Part shown: one piece after another, positions 15,802-23,028 of the stretch
How the letters are laid out: each line of letters starts with the position of its first letter
Position numbering within the stretch: the stretch's first letter is position 1
Notes under the pieces: generated by a model
Databases searched by the model: none
Seen by the model: the letters and a program-made list of their open reading frames with translations, nothing else
Told to the model about the DNA's origin: nothing
Position numbers and translations under genes: made by a program
From: Cyanobacteria bacterium OH_SFB_17
GTDB lineage: Bacteria; Cyanobacteriota; Vampirovibrionia; Gastranaerophilales; Gastranaerophilaceae
Length of the DNA stretch: 23,028 bases
Reading direction: 5' to 3'
Assembly (NCBI GenBank): GCA_023395735.1
Contig: JAEWYI010000051.1
Location: 1-23,028, forward strand

Positions 15802-16092
15802 TTACTTAATAACTGATGCGATTGTTTTTGAAATTTCCTTGTTTAATTTTTTCAATGTAGCATTTTTACCTAAGCCAAAAAGTACAAGCATATCATTTAT
15901 GCCTTTTTTAGATTCCTGAGCCAAGGCTCCTTCACTTGTGAAGAAATCAGGAAAAGAATTTCTAAAAGAGAATTCATCAACTCCTGAAGACTTAAATGCC
16001 TTTTTAAAATCTTTCGGCTGAACTTTATCTACAGATTTGTTTATTTTTGAAAAAACTGATTGCAAATTCGGATTAATAACATTTGTTTTCAT
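15802..16092 (-). CDS. Small protein of unknown function
   Basis: The product has 96 residues and I recognise no family. It has no signal peptide or membrane helix. The sequence is Lys-, Ser- and Phe-rich, with PKDFKKAFKSSGVDEFSFRNSFPDFF at about 26-51 in two pieces and helices predicted on either side. It may be a small soluble or regulatory protein. AAAGGA lies about 8 nt before the ATG, and TATAAT (16111-16116, minus strand) upstream suggests its own promoter. It lies downstream of obg on the same strand but is separated from it by a terminator hairpin. Confidence 0.65.
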   Translation of the reverse strand: MKTNVINPNLQSVFSKINKSVDKVQPKDFKKAFKSSGVDEFSFRNSFPDFFTSEGALAQESKKGINDMLVLFGLGKNATLKKLNKEISKTIASVIK

Positions 16093-16116
16093 ATAAAATT
16101 CCTTTTTTTTATTATA

Positions 16117-16148
16117 ATAAAGGCAAAAATGAATATTTTTGCCTTTAT
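16117..16148 (-). terminator. Terminator hairpin after obg, next to a promoter
   Basis: The arms ATAAAGGCAAAAAT (16117-16130) and ATTTTTGCCTTTAT (16135-16148) pair perfectly over 14 bp around a GAAT loop. On the minus strand it lies 43 nt after the obg stop. Immediately beyond it is TATAAT (16111-16116), the probable -10 of the 15802 gene, so terminator and promoter abut. Confidence 0.65.
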
Positions 16149-16190
16149 CTAAAAAACATTTACATATCTTTAAAATAAATCAATTGAAAG

Positions 16191-17492
16191 CTAGTATCCG
16201 CGGCCTTCGTCCCACAATGTTTCTGAATAATATGTAAGCTCTAGGTGTTCAACAACTATTGTATTACCATCTTTTATATCACATTTTTTCAAGGCTTCAA
16301 AAACACCCATATCTTTGAATATATTTTGCAGTCTCAAAACCTGCTCCAAGTTTCTTGCATCAGTTACACCTGCAAGACGCTTAATTTTTCCACCAGTAAC
16401 AGAGAAAGTATTTTTATCTAGCTTAAATATTTCAAATGCACTGTCGTCATTGTCATAAGCGCCTAAATCTTCTTTGATTATATCCAGTTCGAATGTTGGT
16501 TTTGGAATCTCATCAACCTTACTTGATATAAAATTGACAACTTCGCTAACATTTTCGCCAGTCACAGCAGACATCAAGAATACATCATCAGCCATATTTT
16601 TAAATTCGTTTAGATACTTATCTTTAACTTCATCTTCGACTGAATCAATCTTATTAAGTGCGACAATCTGATACAAATTAGCAAGACGTTGAGAGTGCTT
16701 TTTCAACTCATCATTAATTTTATTATAATTATCTATAGGATTTTCACTTGTCAAATCAACAATATGAACCAAGAATCTACATCTTTCTACATGTCTTAAA
16801 AACTCATGTCCAAGCCCAACTCCTTCTGAAGCACCTTCAATCAATCCAGGAATATCCGCAACGACAAACCCGTCGCCTGTAGGCTTTCTTACTACACCTA
16901 AATTTGGAACAAGCGTCGTAAAAGGATAATCCGCAATTTTTGGTTTTGCAGAACTAATTACACTAATGAAGGTAGATTTTCCAGCATTTGGCATCCCTAA
17001 AAGCCCGACATCAGCTATAAGCTTCAATTCAAGCTCCAAGTCCCTTTCTATAGAAGGTTCTCCCGGCTCACAAAATTGAGGAGCGCGCTTTTGAGAAGTA
17101 GCAAAACGTGAATTTCCACGTCCGCCCCTTCCGCCTTTTGCAACTAGCAAAGAATCACCGTCATTAACCAAATCACCGATTAAATTTCCTGATTTCAAAT
17201 CTTTTACAACAGTTCCAACCGGAACTTTTATATACAAATCTTTCCCACATCTTCCGTGTTGGCTTTTGCTTCTTCCGTTTACCCCTGCCTCTGCTTTGAA
17301 TACAGATTTGTGCTTAAAGTCCATTAACGTAGACATATTCTCCGTTGCAATAAGATAAACATCTCCGCCTGCACCGCCATCTCCGCCTGCAGGGCCGCCT
17401 TTGTCAACATATTTTTCTCTACGCCAAGCCACCATACCGTTTCCGCCGGGGCCTGATATTATTTTTATTCTTGATTTATCTAAAAATTTCAT
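16191..17492 (-). CDS. obg: GTPase Obg (CgtA), ribosome assembly
   Basis: The product has 433 residues from ATG 17492, chosen because TAAGGA lies 5-6 nt upstream. An in-frame TTG at 17522 has no such signal. The N-terminal Obg domain (1-158) shows the glycine-rich GPGGNGMVAWRREKYV and GGPAGGDGGAGGDV pieces. The G domain has G1 GMPNAGKS (166-173), G3 DIPG (213-216), G4 NKID (280-283) and G5 SAVTG (308-312). An OCT domain follows (about 355-425, FSVTGGKIKRLAGVTD...). The protein is a late 50S assembly GTPase linked to stress and growth control. It is divergent from tsaD across 89 bp. Confidence 0.97.
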   Translation of the reverse strand: MKFLDKSRIKIISGPGGNGMVAWRREKYVDKGGPAGGDGGAGGDVYLIATENMSTLMDFKHKSVFKAEAGVNGRSKSQHGRCGKDLYIKVPVGTVVKDLKSGNLIGDLVNDGDSLLVAKGGRGGRGNSRFATSQKRAPQFCEPGEPSIERDLELELKLIADVGLLGMPNAGKSTFISVISSAKPKIADYPFTTLVPNLGVVRKPTGDGFVVADIPGLIEGASEGVGLGHEFLRHVERCRFLVHIVDLTSENPIDNYNKINDELKKHSQRLANLYQIVALNKIDSVEDEVKDKYLNEFKNMADDVFLMSAVTGENVSEVVNFISSKVDEIPKPTFELDIIKEDLGAYDNDDSAFEIFKLDKNTFSVTGGKIKRLAGVTDARNLEQVLRLQNIFKDMGVFEALKKCDIKDGNTIVVEHLELTYYSETLWDEGRGY

Positions 17493-17566
17493 TTTTTTCC
17501 TTACGTTTAATTCTTTTACCAAATATATTTAATAAAACTTGCTTTCACTAAAATATATTTTTGATT

Positions 17567-17572
17567 TATAAT
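17567..17572 (+). promoter_or_regulatory. Candidate -10 element close to the tsaD start
   Basis: TATAAT ends 9 nt before the ATG at 17582, so the predicted transcript start (about 17579) leaves only about 3 nt of leader. TTCACT at 17544-17549 is a weak -35 at 17-nt spacing. Confidence 0.35.
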
Positions 17573-17581
17573 AATAATACT

Positions 17582-18643
17582 ATGAAAAACATTAAAAAAA
17601 CACTATTTAGCCAAAAAGAAATATTAATAGGTGAAAACTCAGGCGCTGACAATTACATAATGGCGCTTGAATCGAGCTGTGATGAAACGGCCTGCGCAAT
17701 TGTAAAAAACGGACGCGAAGTTGTTGCAAATGTTGTTGCCTCTCAAATTAAAACTCACGAAAAATTCGGAGGAGTAATTCCTGAAATTGCAGCAAGAGAA
17801 CACCTTGAAGCAGTTAATTTAATCATAGATGAAACCTTTGAACAAGCAAATATGACAGCAGAGCAAATAACAGCTTTTGCTGGAACAGTTGGCCCGGGGC
17901 TTGTAGGGTCTTTGCTTGTCGGGCTCAACGCAACAAAAACACTTGCGCTTGTCCATGACAAACCTTTTATCGGAATAAACCACCTGCACGCCCATGTTGC
18001 TGCAAACTACATCGACACCGATATAAAACCACCATTCATTGCCCTTTTGGTAAGCGGCGGACATACACAAATTATTGAAATAAAATCCTTTGAACAACAA
18101 GAAATAATCGGGGAAACAATTGATGATGCAGTAGGCGAAGCCTACGACAAAGTCGCACGCCTAATCGGACTTCCATATCCAGGAGGCCCTGTTTTAGACA
18201 AACTTGCGAGAGAAGGAAACCCCAAAGCATACAAACTTCCTGAAGCAAAAGTCGGAGAATATGATTTCAGCTTTAGCGGACTAAAAACAGCTGTATTAAG
18301 ACTCATTCAACAGCTTAAGAAAGAATACGGCGAAACCCTGCCTGAAAATGTTGTAAAAGATGTCTGCGCAAGCTTCCAAGAAAATGTGTCAGCAACCTTG
18401 CTTAAAAAAGTTAAACATGCACTGATTGAAAAAAATTATAATCAGGTCGTTTTGGCTGGCGGCGTAGCCGCCAATTCAGAGATTAGAAGAAAATTCTTTG
18501 AGCTTGAAAATGAAGGTTTTAGAGTTAATGCTCCAATTATGAGATACTGTACAGACAATGCCGCTATGGTAGCATCTTGTGCATACTTTTCGACATCAAC
18601 ATTTGACGACATTGACGTGGAAGTCTTTTCAAGAGTAAAATAA
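17582..18643 (+). CDS. tsaD: tRNA N6-adenosine threonylcarbamoyltransferase TsaD
   Basis: The product has 353 residues from ATG 17582. Signatures are MALESSCDETACAIV (27-41), INHLHAHVA with metal ligands His134 and His138, LLVSGGHTQ (155-163), FSFSGLKTAV (229-238), LAGGVAANSEIRR (291-303) and the late TDNAAM with Asp325. TsaD moves the threonylcarbamoyl group onto A37 of ANN-reading tRNAs together with TsaB and TsaE, which are not in the window. Family members normally begin close to the ESSCDE motif, so the first 26 residues are an extension. An internal ATG at 17660 would remove it, but neither start has a Shine-Dalgarno sequence. An in-frame TTG at 17561 is less likely because it overlaps the TATAAT. 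Confidence 0.95.
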   Translation: MKNIKKTLFSQKEILIGENSGADNYIMALESSCDETACAIVKNGREVVANVVASQIKTHEKFGGVIPEIAAREHLEAVNLIIDETFEQANMTAEQITAFAGTVGPGLVGSLLVGLNATKTLALVHDKPFIGINHLHAHVAANYIDTDIKPPFIALLVSGGHTQIIEIKSFEQQEIIGETIDDAVGEAYDKVARLIGLPYPGGPVLDKLAREGNPKAYKLPEAKVGEYDFSFSGLKTAVLRLIQQLKKEYGETLPENVVKDVCASFQENVSATLLKKVKHALIEKNYNQVVLAGGVAANSEIRRKFFELENEGFRVNAPIMRYCTDNAAMVASCAYFSTSTFDDIDVEVFSRVK

Positions 18644-18671
18644 AAAGCCAAATTGTAAACCAGAAGAAATT

Positions 18672-18706
18672 AAGAGAATATTATATTTTTAAATCTCTCT
18701 TTTTTC
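18672..18706 (+). terminator. Possible weak terminator after tsaD
   Basis: AAGAGA (18672-18677) can pair with TCTCTT (18696-18701) around an AT-rich loop, followed by TTTTTC. The stem is short and overlaps the end of the convergent histidine kinase gene. Confidence 0.3.
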
Positions 18707-20608
18707 TAAACTGATTTCCCAGCCGTTATCTTGAGTTTGTGAAATTTGTTCTGAATCTTCAACTTCGTTTGATATGTTAGATTCAACATTTTCATCTTGG
18801 TTAGGAAGTCCCATTTCATCGATTTTTTCTTCATCAGGAAGATTTATTGGTAATCTGAACCCAAACGTAGAACCTTCACCTAGCTTAGACGAAACAAAAG
18901 CTTGACCTTTGTGATGTTTTTCAACAGAAATTTTTACTAAGTGTAAGCCCAAACCTGTACCTTTTATTGTATGAGTATCGTTTTCGATTCTGAAAAATCT
19001 CTCGAATATTTTTGCCTGATATTCTTCTGGAATTCCAGGGCCTTGATCTTCAATACTAACCTCAACGAATTCACCTATTCTGGCTCTTTCGGCTCTAACT
19101 TTAATTCTGCCGCCATCAGGAGAATATTTTATAGCATTAGACAAAAGGTTGCTTATTGCTCTGTCAATACTGCCTTCGTTTAAAACAACATCAGGCAAAT
19201 CAGGTTCTTTCATTATTGAGAAAGTCAGATTTCTTTCCTGTGCCAATACTTGAACTGAGTTTACACAATTTTCTATTATAGAAACAATATTGCAACGTTT
19301 CTTTTCAAGTTTCACATTCGTAGATTCCAACCTTGAGAAGTCTAAAATGTCATTCACAAGCCTGTTTAATCTTATGATTTCCTGATTCATTACCCCGATA
19401 AATTCTTTTTGAGTATTAAAATCAAATTCGGTACCGAAATTGTAAAGTGTGTCAATGTAGCTTCTCAAAACCGTTACTGGAGTTCTCAACTCGTGAGAAA
19501 CGTTAGAAATAAAGTGCCCTCTAATCTTGTCCATTTCTGTTTCTTTAGTAACGTCGATTAGAACGATTATATAACCTACATAATCTTTATTTCTTGAAAA
19601 CATCGGAGATATAACAGCCTTGATAACCCTTTTATCCACTTCAATATTAAATTCAAGAGGCTTAATCTCCATCTCATCTAGCGGAGTATCTTTAAATTGC
19701 TCAATTTTATCTTTAAAACAAAGTTCTCCGTCAGAATCACAATAAAGTTGAATTTTAGAATTTAAAATTTCTCTCTCGTCAACTTCCAAAAGCTTCTGCG
19801 CTTGGTGATTTATCAAAACTACATTGTCGAAATTGTCGCAAACAACAACCCCGTTTGCAATACTCATCAACACAGCTTCCATTTTATTTTTTTCTAATGT
19901 TAGCTGCTCAACGTTTTGTTCTTCGTACAAGTGAAGCCTTGTGGACATATCGTTAAACGCGTCAAAAAGTTCGCGAACTTCTGAGCTGACGCCTTTTCCT
20001 TGGATTTTATATCCAAATTCGCCTGTGGATATCTTTCTAACACCATGATGCAAAATTCTTAATTCTCTTGTAATTAAGTAAGTATTAATCAAAATAACGA
20101 GTGCAAAAACCACCCACGCCACAACAAAAACAAATAACAAAGAAGCTCTTGTAGTCGAAGAAATCTGGTTAATAATATTACCGGACAAACCGACCATAAC
20201 AGAGCCTATAGTAGAAGTCTGCCCCAATTTTCTCACAATCATTGGAGAACTTACTGCAATTTTTGAAGTCTTAGCCTGCCTTTGATAATCATTTTTACTT
20301 GAATAAATTATGTTTCCGCGGTTATCTGTAAATTCGATAAAAGCGATATCATCATTTGTGTCCAAAATAGATTGCGAATGTTCCTTGAGTTTGTCATATT
20401 TTTCAAATTCAGGAATATCTTTTACTAAATCCGCACTTTCGACCGCCAAAGTTTTTGATATAATTTTACCAAAATTTTGATAACCGTCGTTCAATTTTGA
20501 TTGAATATTAGAGCTTGCTAAAACTGCAATAAGAATGATTAAAATGGTACTTGAAACAAGCCCCAAGAGAATCAGTTGATTTTGTTTAGTTAAGCTAATC
20601 TTATTCAT
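18689..20608 (-). CDS. Membrane sensor histidine kinase (TM-sensor-TM-HAMP-PAS-HisKA-HATPase)
   Basis: The product has 639 residues. TM1 is at 12-31, an extracytoplasmic sensor domain spans about 32-153, and TM2 is at 154-178. HAMP runs about 179-225 and a PAS domain about 240-350. HisKA carries FISNVSHELRTPVTVL with phosphoacceptor His372. The catalytic domain shows the N box (NLLSNAIKYS, about 487-496), G1 DQGPGIP (521-527) and G2 KGTGLGL (549-555). The order matches PhoR/WalK and cyanobacterial NblS/Hik33 kinases. The last 45 residues form an acidic, Gln/Asn-rich tail not usual for the core. No response regulator gene is adjacent, so the partner is elsewhere. A strong promoter ends exactly 7 nt before the ATG, with no Shine-Dalgarno sequence, so the mRNA is probably leaderless. 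The NblS link is by architecture only. Confidence 0.93.
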   Translation of the reverse strand: MNKISLTKQNQLILLGLVSSTILIILIAVLASSNIQSKLNDGYQNFGKIISKTLAVESADLVKDIPEFEKYDKLKEHSQSILDTNDDIAFIEFTDNRGNIIYSSKNDYQRQAKTSKIAVSSPMIVRKLGQTSTIGSVMVGLSGNIINQISSTTRASLLFVFVVAWVVFALVILINTYLITRELRILHHGVRKISTGEFGYKIQGKGVSSEVRELFDAFNDMSTRLHLYEEQNVEQLTLEKNKMEAVLMSIANGVVVCDNFDNVVLINHQAQKLLEVDEREILNSKIQLYCDSDGELCFKDKIEQFKDTPLDEMEIKPLEFNIEVDKRVIKAVISPMFSRNKDYVGYIIVLIDVTKETEMDKIRGHFISNVSHELRTPVTVLRSYIDTLYNFGTEFDFNTQKEFIGVMNQEIIRLNRLVNDILDFSRLESTNVKLEKKRCNIVSIIENCVNSVQVLAQERNLTFSIMKEPDLPDVVLNEGSIDRAISNLLSNAIKYSPDGGRIKVRAERARIGEFVEVSIEDQGPGIPEEYQAKIFERFFRIENDTHTIKGTGLGLHLVKISVEKHHKGQAFVSSKLGEGSTFGFRLPINLPDEEKIDEMGLPNQDENVESNISNEVEDSEQISQTQDNGWEISLEKREI

Positions 20609-20614
20609 GGCACA

Positions 20615-20644
20615 ATTATATCATAGGAAATGTTTCGAAGTCAA
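20615..20644 (-). promoter_or_regulatory. Promoter giving a leaderless histidine kinase mRNA
   Basis: The minus strand has TTGACT (20639-20644), an 18-nt spacer ending in TGA, and TATAAT (20615-20620), so there is an extended -10 (TGATATAAT). Counting 7 nt past the -10 puts +1 on the A of the ATG at 20608. Both elements are close to consensus. Confidence 0.65.
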
Positions 20645-20676
20645 AATATTTCTTTTGTTAAGGTTAATTTTCAAGT

Positions 20677-22050
20677 TTATCTTGCACAAATTGTTCTTGC
20701 AACATGAACACCTGATGCAGAAGCTTGAATTAAACCTCTTGTTACACCTGCACCGTCGCCGATTGTGAACAAGTTTTTTACACCTTCTGTTTCAAGTTCA
20801 TTAGTCAATTTTACTCTTGCAGAATAAAACTTAACTTCTACCCCGTACAAAAGTGTGTATCTTGAAGCAGTACCAGGGGCGATTTTATCCAACGCATACA
20901 ACATTTCGATTATACTCAACAACTGTCTATATGGTAGAACCAAGCTCAAATCACCCGGTGTTACAGATGTCAAGGTCGGAGTAATTATGCTTGATTTAAT
21001 TCTTTCAGGAGTAGAGCGTCTTCCGTCAAGCAAATCACCGAATCTTTGGACCAAAACGCCGCCTGCAAGCATATTTGCAAGTCTTGCTACGTGTTGTCCG
21101 TATGCAATCGGCTCTTTGAACGGTTCTGTGAATTTTTCAGATACAAGAAGCGCAAAGTTTGTATTTGCAGTCTTTTTAGTAGCATAGCTGTGACCGTTTA
21201 CGGTCAAAATGCCGTTGTAGTTTTCACTTACGACTTCACCGTTTGGATTCATACAAAAAGTTCTGACCTCATCGCCAAAAGTTCTTGAGTTATAAATAAG
21301 TTTTGATTCATATAATTTTTCTGTAATAGGCTCAAAAACAGGAGCAGGAAGTTCAACCCTAACACCGATGTCTACGGCGTTATTAACCATTCCGATTTTG
21401 TTTTCTGCAAATTCAGAAGTCAACCAATCCGCGCCTTCTCTACCCGGAGCAATAACAATATATTCCGCCGTGATTTTTTGTCCTTTTTTCGTGATAAAAC
21501 CTTTGACCTGTTCATTTTCAACAATTAACTTGTCGGCAGGTTCGTCGTTGATTATTGTAATTTTATCCATCAAATAATCTTGCATGTTTTTCAAAACATC
21601 AAGACTGCGCTCTGTTCCCAAGTGTCGAACAGGAGAGTAAACAAGTTTAAGTTCTGCAAGAGTTGCTTTTTGTGCGATTTCTGCGTGATCTGCCTTGTTT
21701 GTTCCGTAAACAACTTCAGTTGCGCCGTAATCAAGATAAAGCTTGTCTGTGTAATCAATAAGCTCTTCAACTTTTTCTCTTTCCATATAATCAACCAAAT
21801 GTCCGCCGACATCAGGTGTCAAAGTGAGTTTTCCATCAGAGAATGCGCCTGCACCGCCCCATCCGCAAAGCAATCCGCAAGTTTTGCAATTAGTACAAAC
21901 TCTTTGACCTTCTCTCAAAAAACATCTTCGTTTTTCAATTTTTTTGCCTTTTTCGACTAAAACAACTTTCCACTCAGGTCTCAACTTAACTATTTCAAGC
22001 GCAGTAAAAATCCCTGCGGGGCCAGCACCAATTATCGCTACATTATACAT
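20677..22050 (-). CDS. FAD-dependent dehydrogenase-like protein (COG2509 type)
   Basis: The product has 457 residues. A Rossmann FAD-binding motif GAGPAG is at 8-13, and the later GDGAGVTRGLIQASASGVHVART near the C-terminus contacts the flavin. A conserved cysteine-rich stretch (CTNCKTCGLLCGWGGAGAF, 52-70) gives Cys52, Cys55, Cys58 and Cys62 in a CxxCxxCxxxC pattern that could hold an Fe-S cluster. The middle part (REGADWLTSEF and nearby) fits the family of uncharacterised FAD dehydrogenases that look like geranylgeranyl reductase or NAD(P)/FAD proteins. Substrate and electron partner are unknown. GGAGAA (22056-22061) lies 5 nt before the ATG, with a promoter upstream. No terminator is seen between it and the kinase gene. 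Confidence 0.85.
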   Translation of the reverse strand: MYNVAIIGAGPAGIFTALEIVKLRPEWKVVLVEKGKKIEKRRCFLREGQRVCTNCKTCGLLCGWGGAGAFSDGKLTLTPDVGGHLVDYMEREKVEELIDYTDKLYLDYGATEVVYGTNKADHAEIAQKATLAELKLVYSPVRHLGTERSLDVLKNMQDYLMDKITIINDEPADKLIVENEQVKGFITKKGQKITAEYIVIAPGREGADWLTSEFAENKIGMVNNAVDIGVRVELPAPVFEPITEKLYESKLIYNSRTFGDEVRTFCMNPNGEVVSENYNGILTVNGHSYATKKTANTNFALLVSEKFTEPFKEPIAYGQHVARLANMLAGGVLVQRFGDLLDGRRSTPERIKSSIITPTLTSVTPGDLSLVLPYRQLLSIIEMLYALDKIAPGTASRYTLLYGVEVKFYSARVKLTNELETEGVKNLFTIGDGAGVTRGLIQASASGVHVARTICAR

Positions 22051-22087
22051 CTAATTTCTCCAATTCAAAATTTCGCTCAACCAGAAC

Positions 22088-22115
22088 ATTATAGCTGAAA
22101 CAGTTTGCTTTTCAA
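22088..22115 (-). promoter_or_regulatory. Promoter of the FAD-dependent dehydrogenase gene
   Basis: The minus strand has TTGAAA (22110-22115), a 16-nt spacer and TATAAT (22088-22093), with a predicted start near 22081 and a leader of about 31 nt. Confidence 0.6.
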
Positions 22116-22133
22116 ATACTTATTAATAAATTT

Positions 22134-22868
22134 TTACTTATCGCTCTCAAAGTTTAAGTCGAGCTGTTTTTCTTGATTTTGCTTAACTTGCAAAGCTGGT
22201 TTTTCAACAGGTTTTGCAGAAGCTGGAATTTTATTTTTTATTGGATTATAAAAATCAGGGTTATCACCAAATGTTGTAAATTCAATATCTTTAATTGAAT
22301 CTACTTTATATTTATATTCACCTTTTGAGTTTCTTACCAAACTTATGTCTGCCAAAATGTTCAACTGCTTATACTCATCCTTTTTTGTTTTAGGATTTAC
22401 TGCCTTCAATTTTTTATTATCAAGGTTGATATATCTGTTTTGCAAACTAGAATAATCTTGCCTTACCAATGCAGTCTCTAAAGATTCTATAGTATTCGCG
22501 CGTTCTTTGCTCAAATGCTTTATCGGTCCGAATTTTTTCGCCCTTTTATAAATTTCTTTTGCTTCGTTTCCTGTAAACAAGAAGCCTAAACCCTTTTTAA
22601 AGGCACTTCTTATCGTGGATTGACACTTCACCGGAGCAGCAGGAAGATAATAATCACCAACATTTTGATCAAATTTGCTAATTATATCAGTGCGAATTGT
22701 TTTGTTTCTGAGTTCCAATATTTTCATAAGCTCGCTTTGAACTTCCATAATGTTTTCTCGAACAATAGAAGGAACAATCCTAACCCCTTTGTCTGTGTTA
22801 ATTTTTCCATAAACACGAACAGGAATTACACTTGTAAAATTTGGACCTGAATTTTGACTAACTTGCAT
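22134..22868 (-). CDS. Protein of unknown function with N-terminal NFTS motif
   Basis: The product has 244 residues and no family is recognised. It has no signal peptide or membrane segment. It begins MQVSQNSGPNFTSVIPVRVYGK, a compact N-terminal motif (NFT plus PVxVYGK). The middle part has charged helices (about 30-60 and 95-120). Residues about 130-195 look like a beta-rich domain (RYINLDNKKLKAVNPKTKK and later YKYKVDSIKDIEFTTFGDN), followed by a Pro/Lys/Gln-rich tail. I place the start at 22868, because GGAG lies 8 nt upstream. An in-frame GTG at 22877 overlaps that signal region and is less likely. It lies upstream of the FAD protein gene but has a separate promoter region. Confidence 0.7.
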   Translation of the reverse strand: MQVSQNSGPNFTSVIPVRVYGKINTDKGVRIVPSIVRENIMEVQSELMKILELRNKTIRTDIISKFDQNVGDYYLPAAPVKCQSTIRSAFKKGLGFLFTGNEAKEIYKRAKKFGPIKHLSKERANTIESLETALVRQDYSSLQNRYINLDNKKLKAVNPKTKKDEYKQLNILADISLVRNSKGEYKYKVDSIKDIEFTTFGDNPDFYNPIKNKIPASAKPVEKPALQVKQNQEKQLDLNFESDK

Positions 22869-22956
22869 AAACAACACTCCGTTTTTATTTATTTAAACAT
22901 GCTAAAAATATTTATTGCCAAAATCAAGAAAAATAATTAAGTTTTTTTAAGAACAA

Positions 22957-23028
22957 CTAATCACACTTTTTCTTTCCGTCCCAAGACAAATCTGAACACT
23001 TCAGATAATCCATATTTTCATTATAAAT
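22957..23028 (-). CDS. Possible 3' end of a gene cut by the window edge
   Basis: On the minus strand an open frame enters from the right edge and ends at a TAG (22957-22959) after 23 residues. It reads IYNENMDYLKCSDLSWDGKKKC followed by D. The composition, with two cysteines, looks like a real C-terminus and not random AT-rich sequence, but too little is visible to identify it. The region from the stop to the next gene (22878-22956) is AT-rich and non-coding. Confidence 0.35.
   Translation of the reverse strand: MYNENMDYLKCSDLSWDGKKKCD

Noticed and set aside
17493..17522. Longer Obg starting at a TTG at 17522
   Set aside because: The conserved Obg start is MKFLDK at 17492, preceded by TAAGGA.
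22869..22877. GTG start at 22877 for the protein at 22134
   Set aside because: The ATG at 22868 has GGAG 8 nt upstream, and the GTG lies inside that signal region.

Overview
The window is AT-rich bacterial chromosome. Its left edge carries a partial 16S rRNA gene on the minus strand. To the right lie mostly housekeeping genes, with several small lineage-specific genes between them. The best guess for the source is a non-photosynthetic relative of Cyanobacteria (Melainabacteria/Vampirovibrionia, possibly the gut order Gastranaerophilales). This rests on the feel of the 16S, the short primary-type sigma factor, an NblS/Hik33-like sensor kinase and the kind of orphan proteins present. No search was run, so the taxon is an inference.

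Layout, left to right. Positions 1-957 hold the 5' two thirds of 16S, transcribed leftward out of the window. It has a structured leader of about 400 nt and two tandem promoters (about 1366-1393 and 1634-1662). An AT-rich control region with several RCATGT palindromes follows. Next come a small secreted coiled-coil protein (1948-2415) and a tandem pair of paralogous small membrane proteins (2638-3832), closed by a strong two-way terminator. From 3900 to 9817 everything is on the minus strand. In transcription order it is grpE-dnaJ, a secreted beta-propeller, an O-methyltransferase, rlmB and a primary-type sigma-70 factor. A small unknown gene (9916-10362) diverges from groES-groEL (10615-12672). 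Downstream of groEL is a 935-residue AAA+ protein (12921-15728), followed by a small unknown gene and obg on the minus strand. tsaD diverges from obg. A large sensor histidine kinase, a COG2509-type FAD protein, an unknown 244-residue protein and the tail of one more reading frame fill the right end on the minus strand.

Functionally, the stretch from about 8 to 15.7 kb gathers protein quality-control genes: GrpE, DnaJ, GroES, GroEL and the AAA+ protein. dnaK, hrcA and a CIRCE operator are not present. The other conserved genes serve transcription (sigma factor), ribosome and tRNA modification or assembly (RlmB, Obg, TsaD) and signalling (histidine kinase).

The most unusual item is the AAA+ protein. 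It reads as a degenerate Clp-type AAA+ module joined to an FtsH-like ATPase and a zinc-peptidase domain that keeps HEFGH and a plausible third ligand Asp, but it has no membrane segments. Other points of interest are promoters placed so that transcripts would begin at or next to the start codon (best case: the histidine kinase), a C/G-rich palindromic repeat, a dyad in the long groES-groEL spacer, and a short shared N-terminal motif in several orphan proteins.
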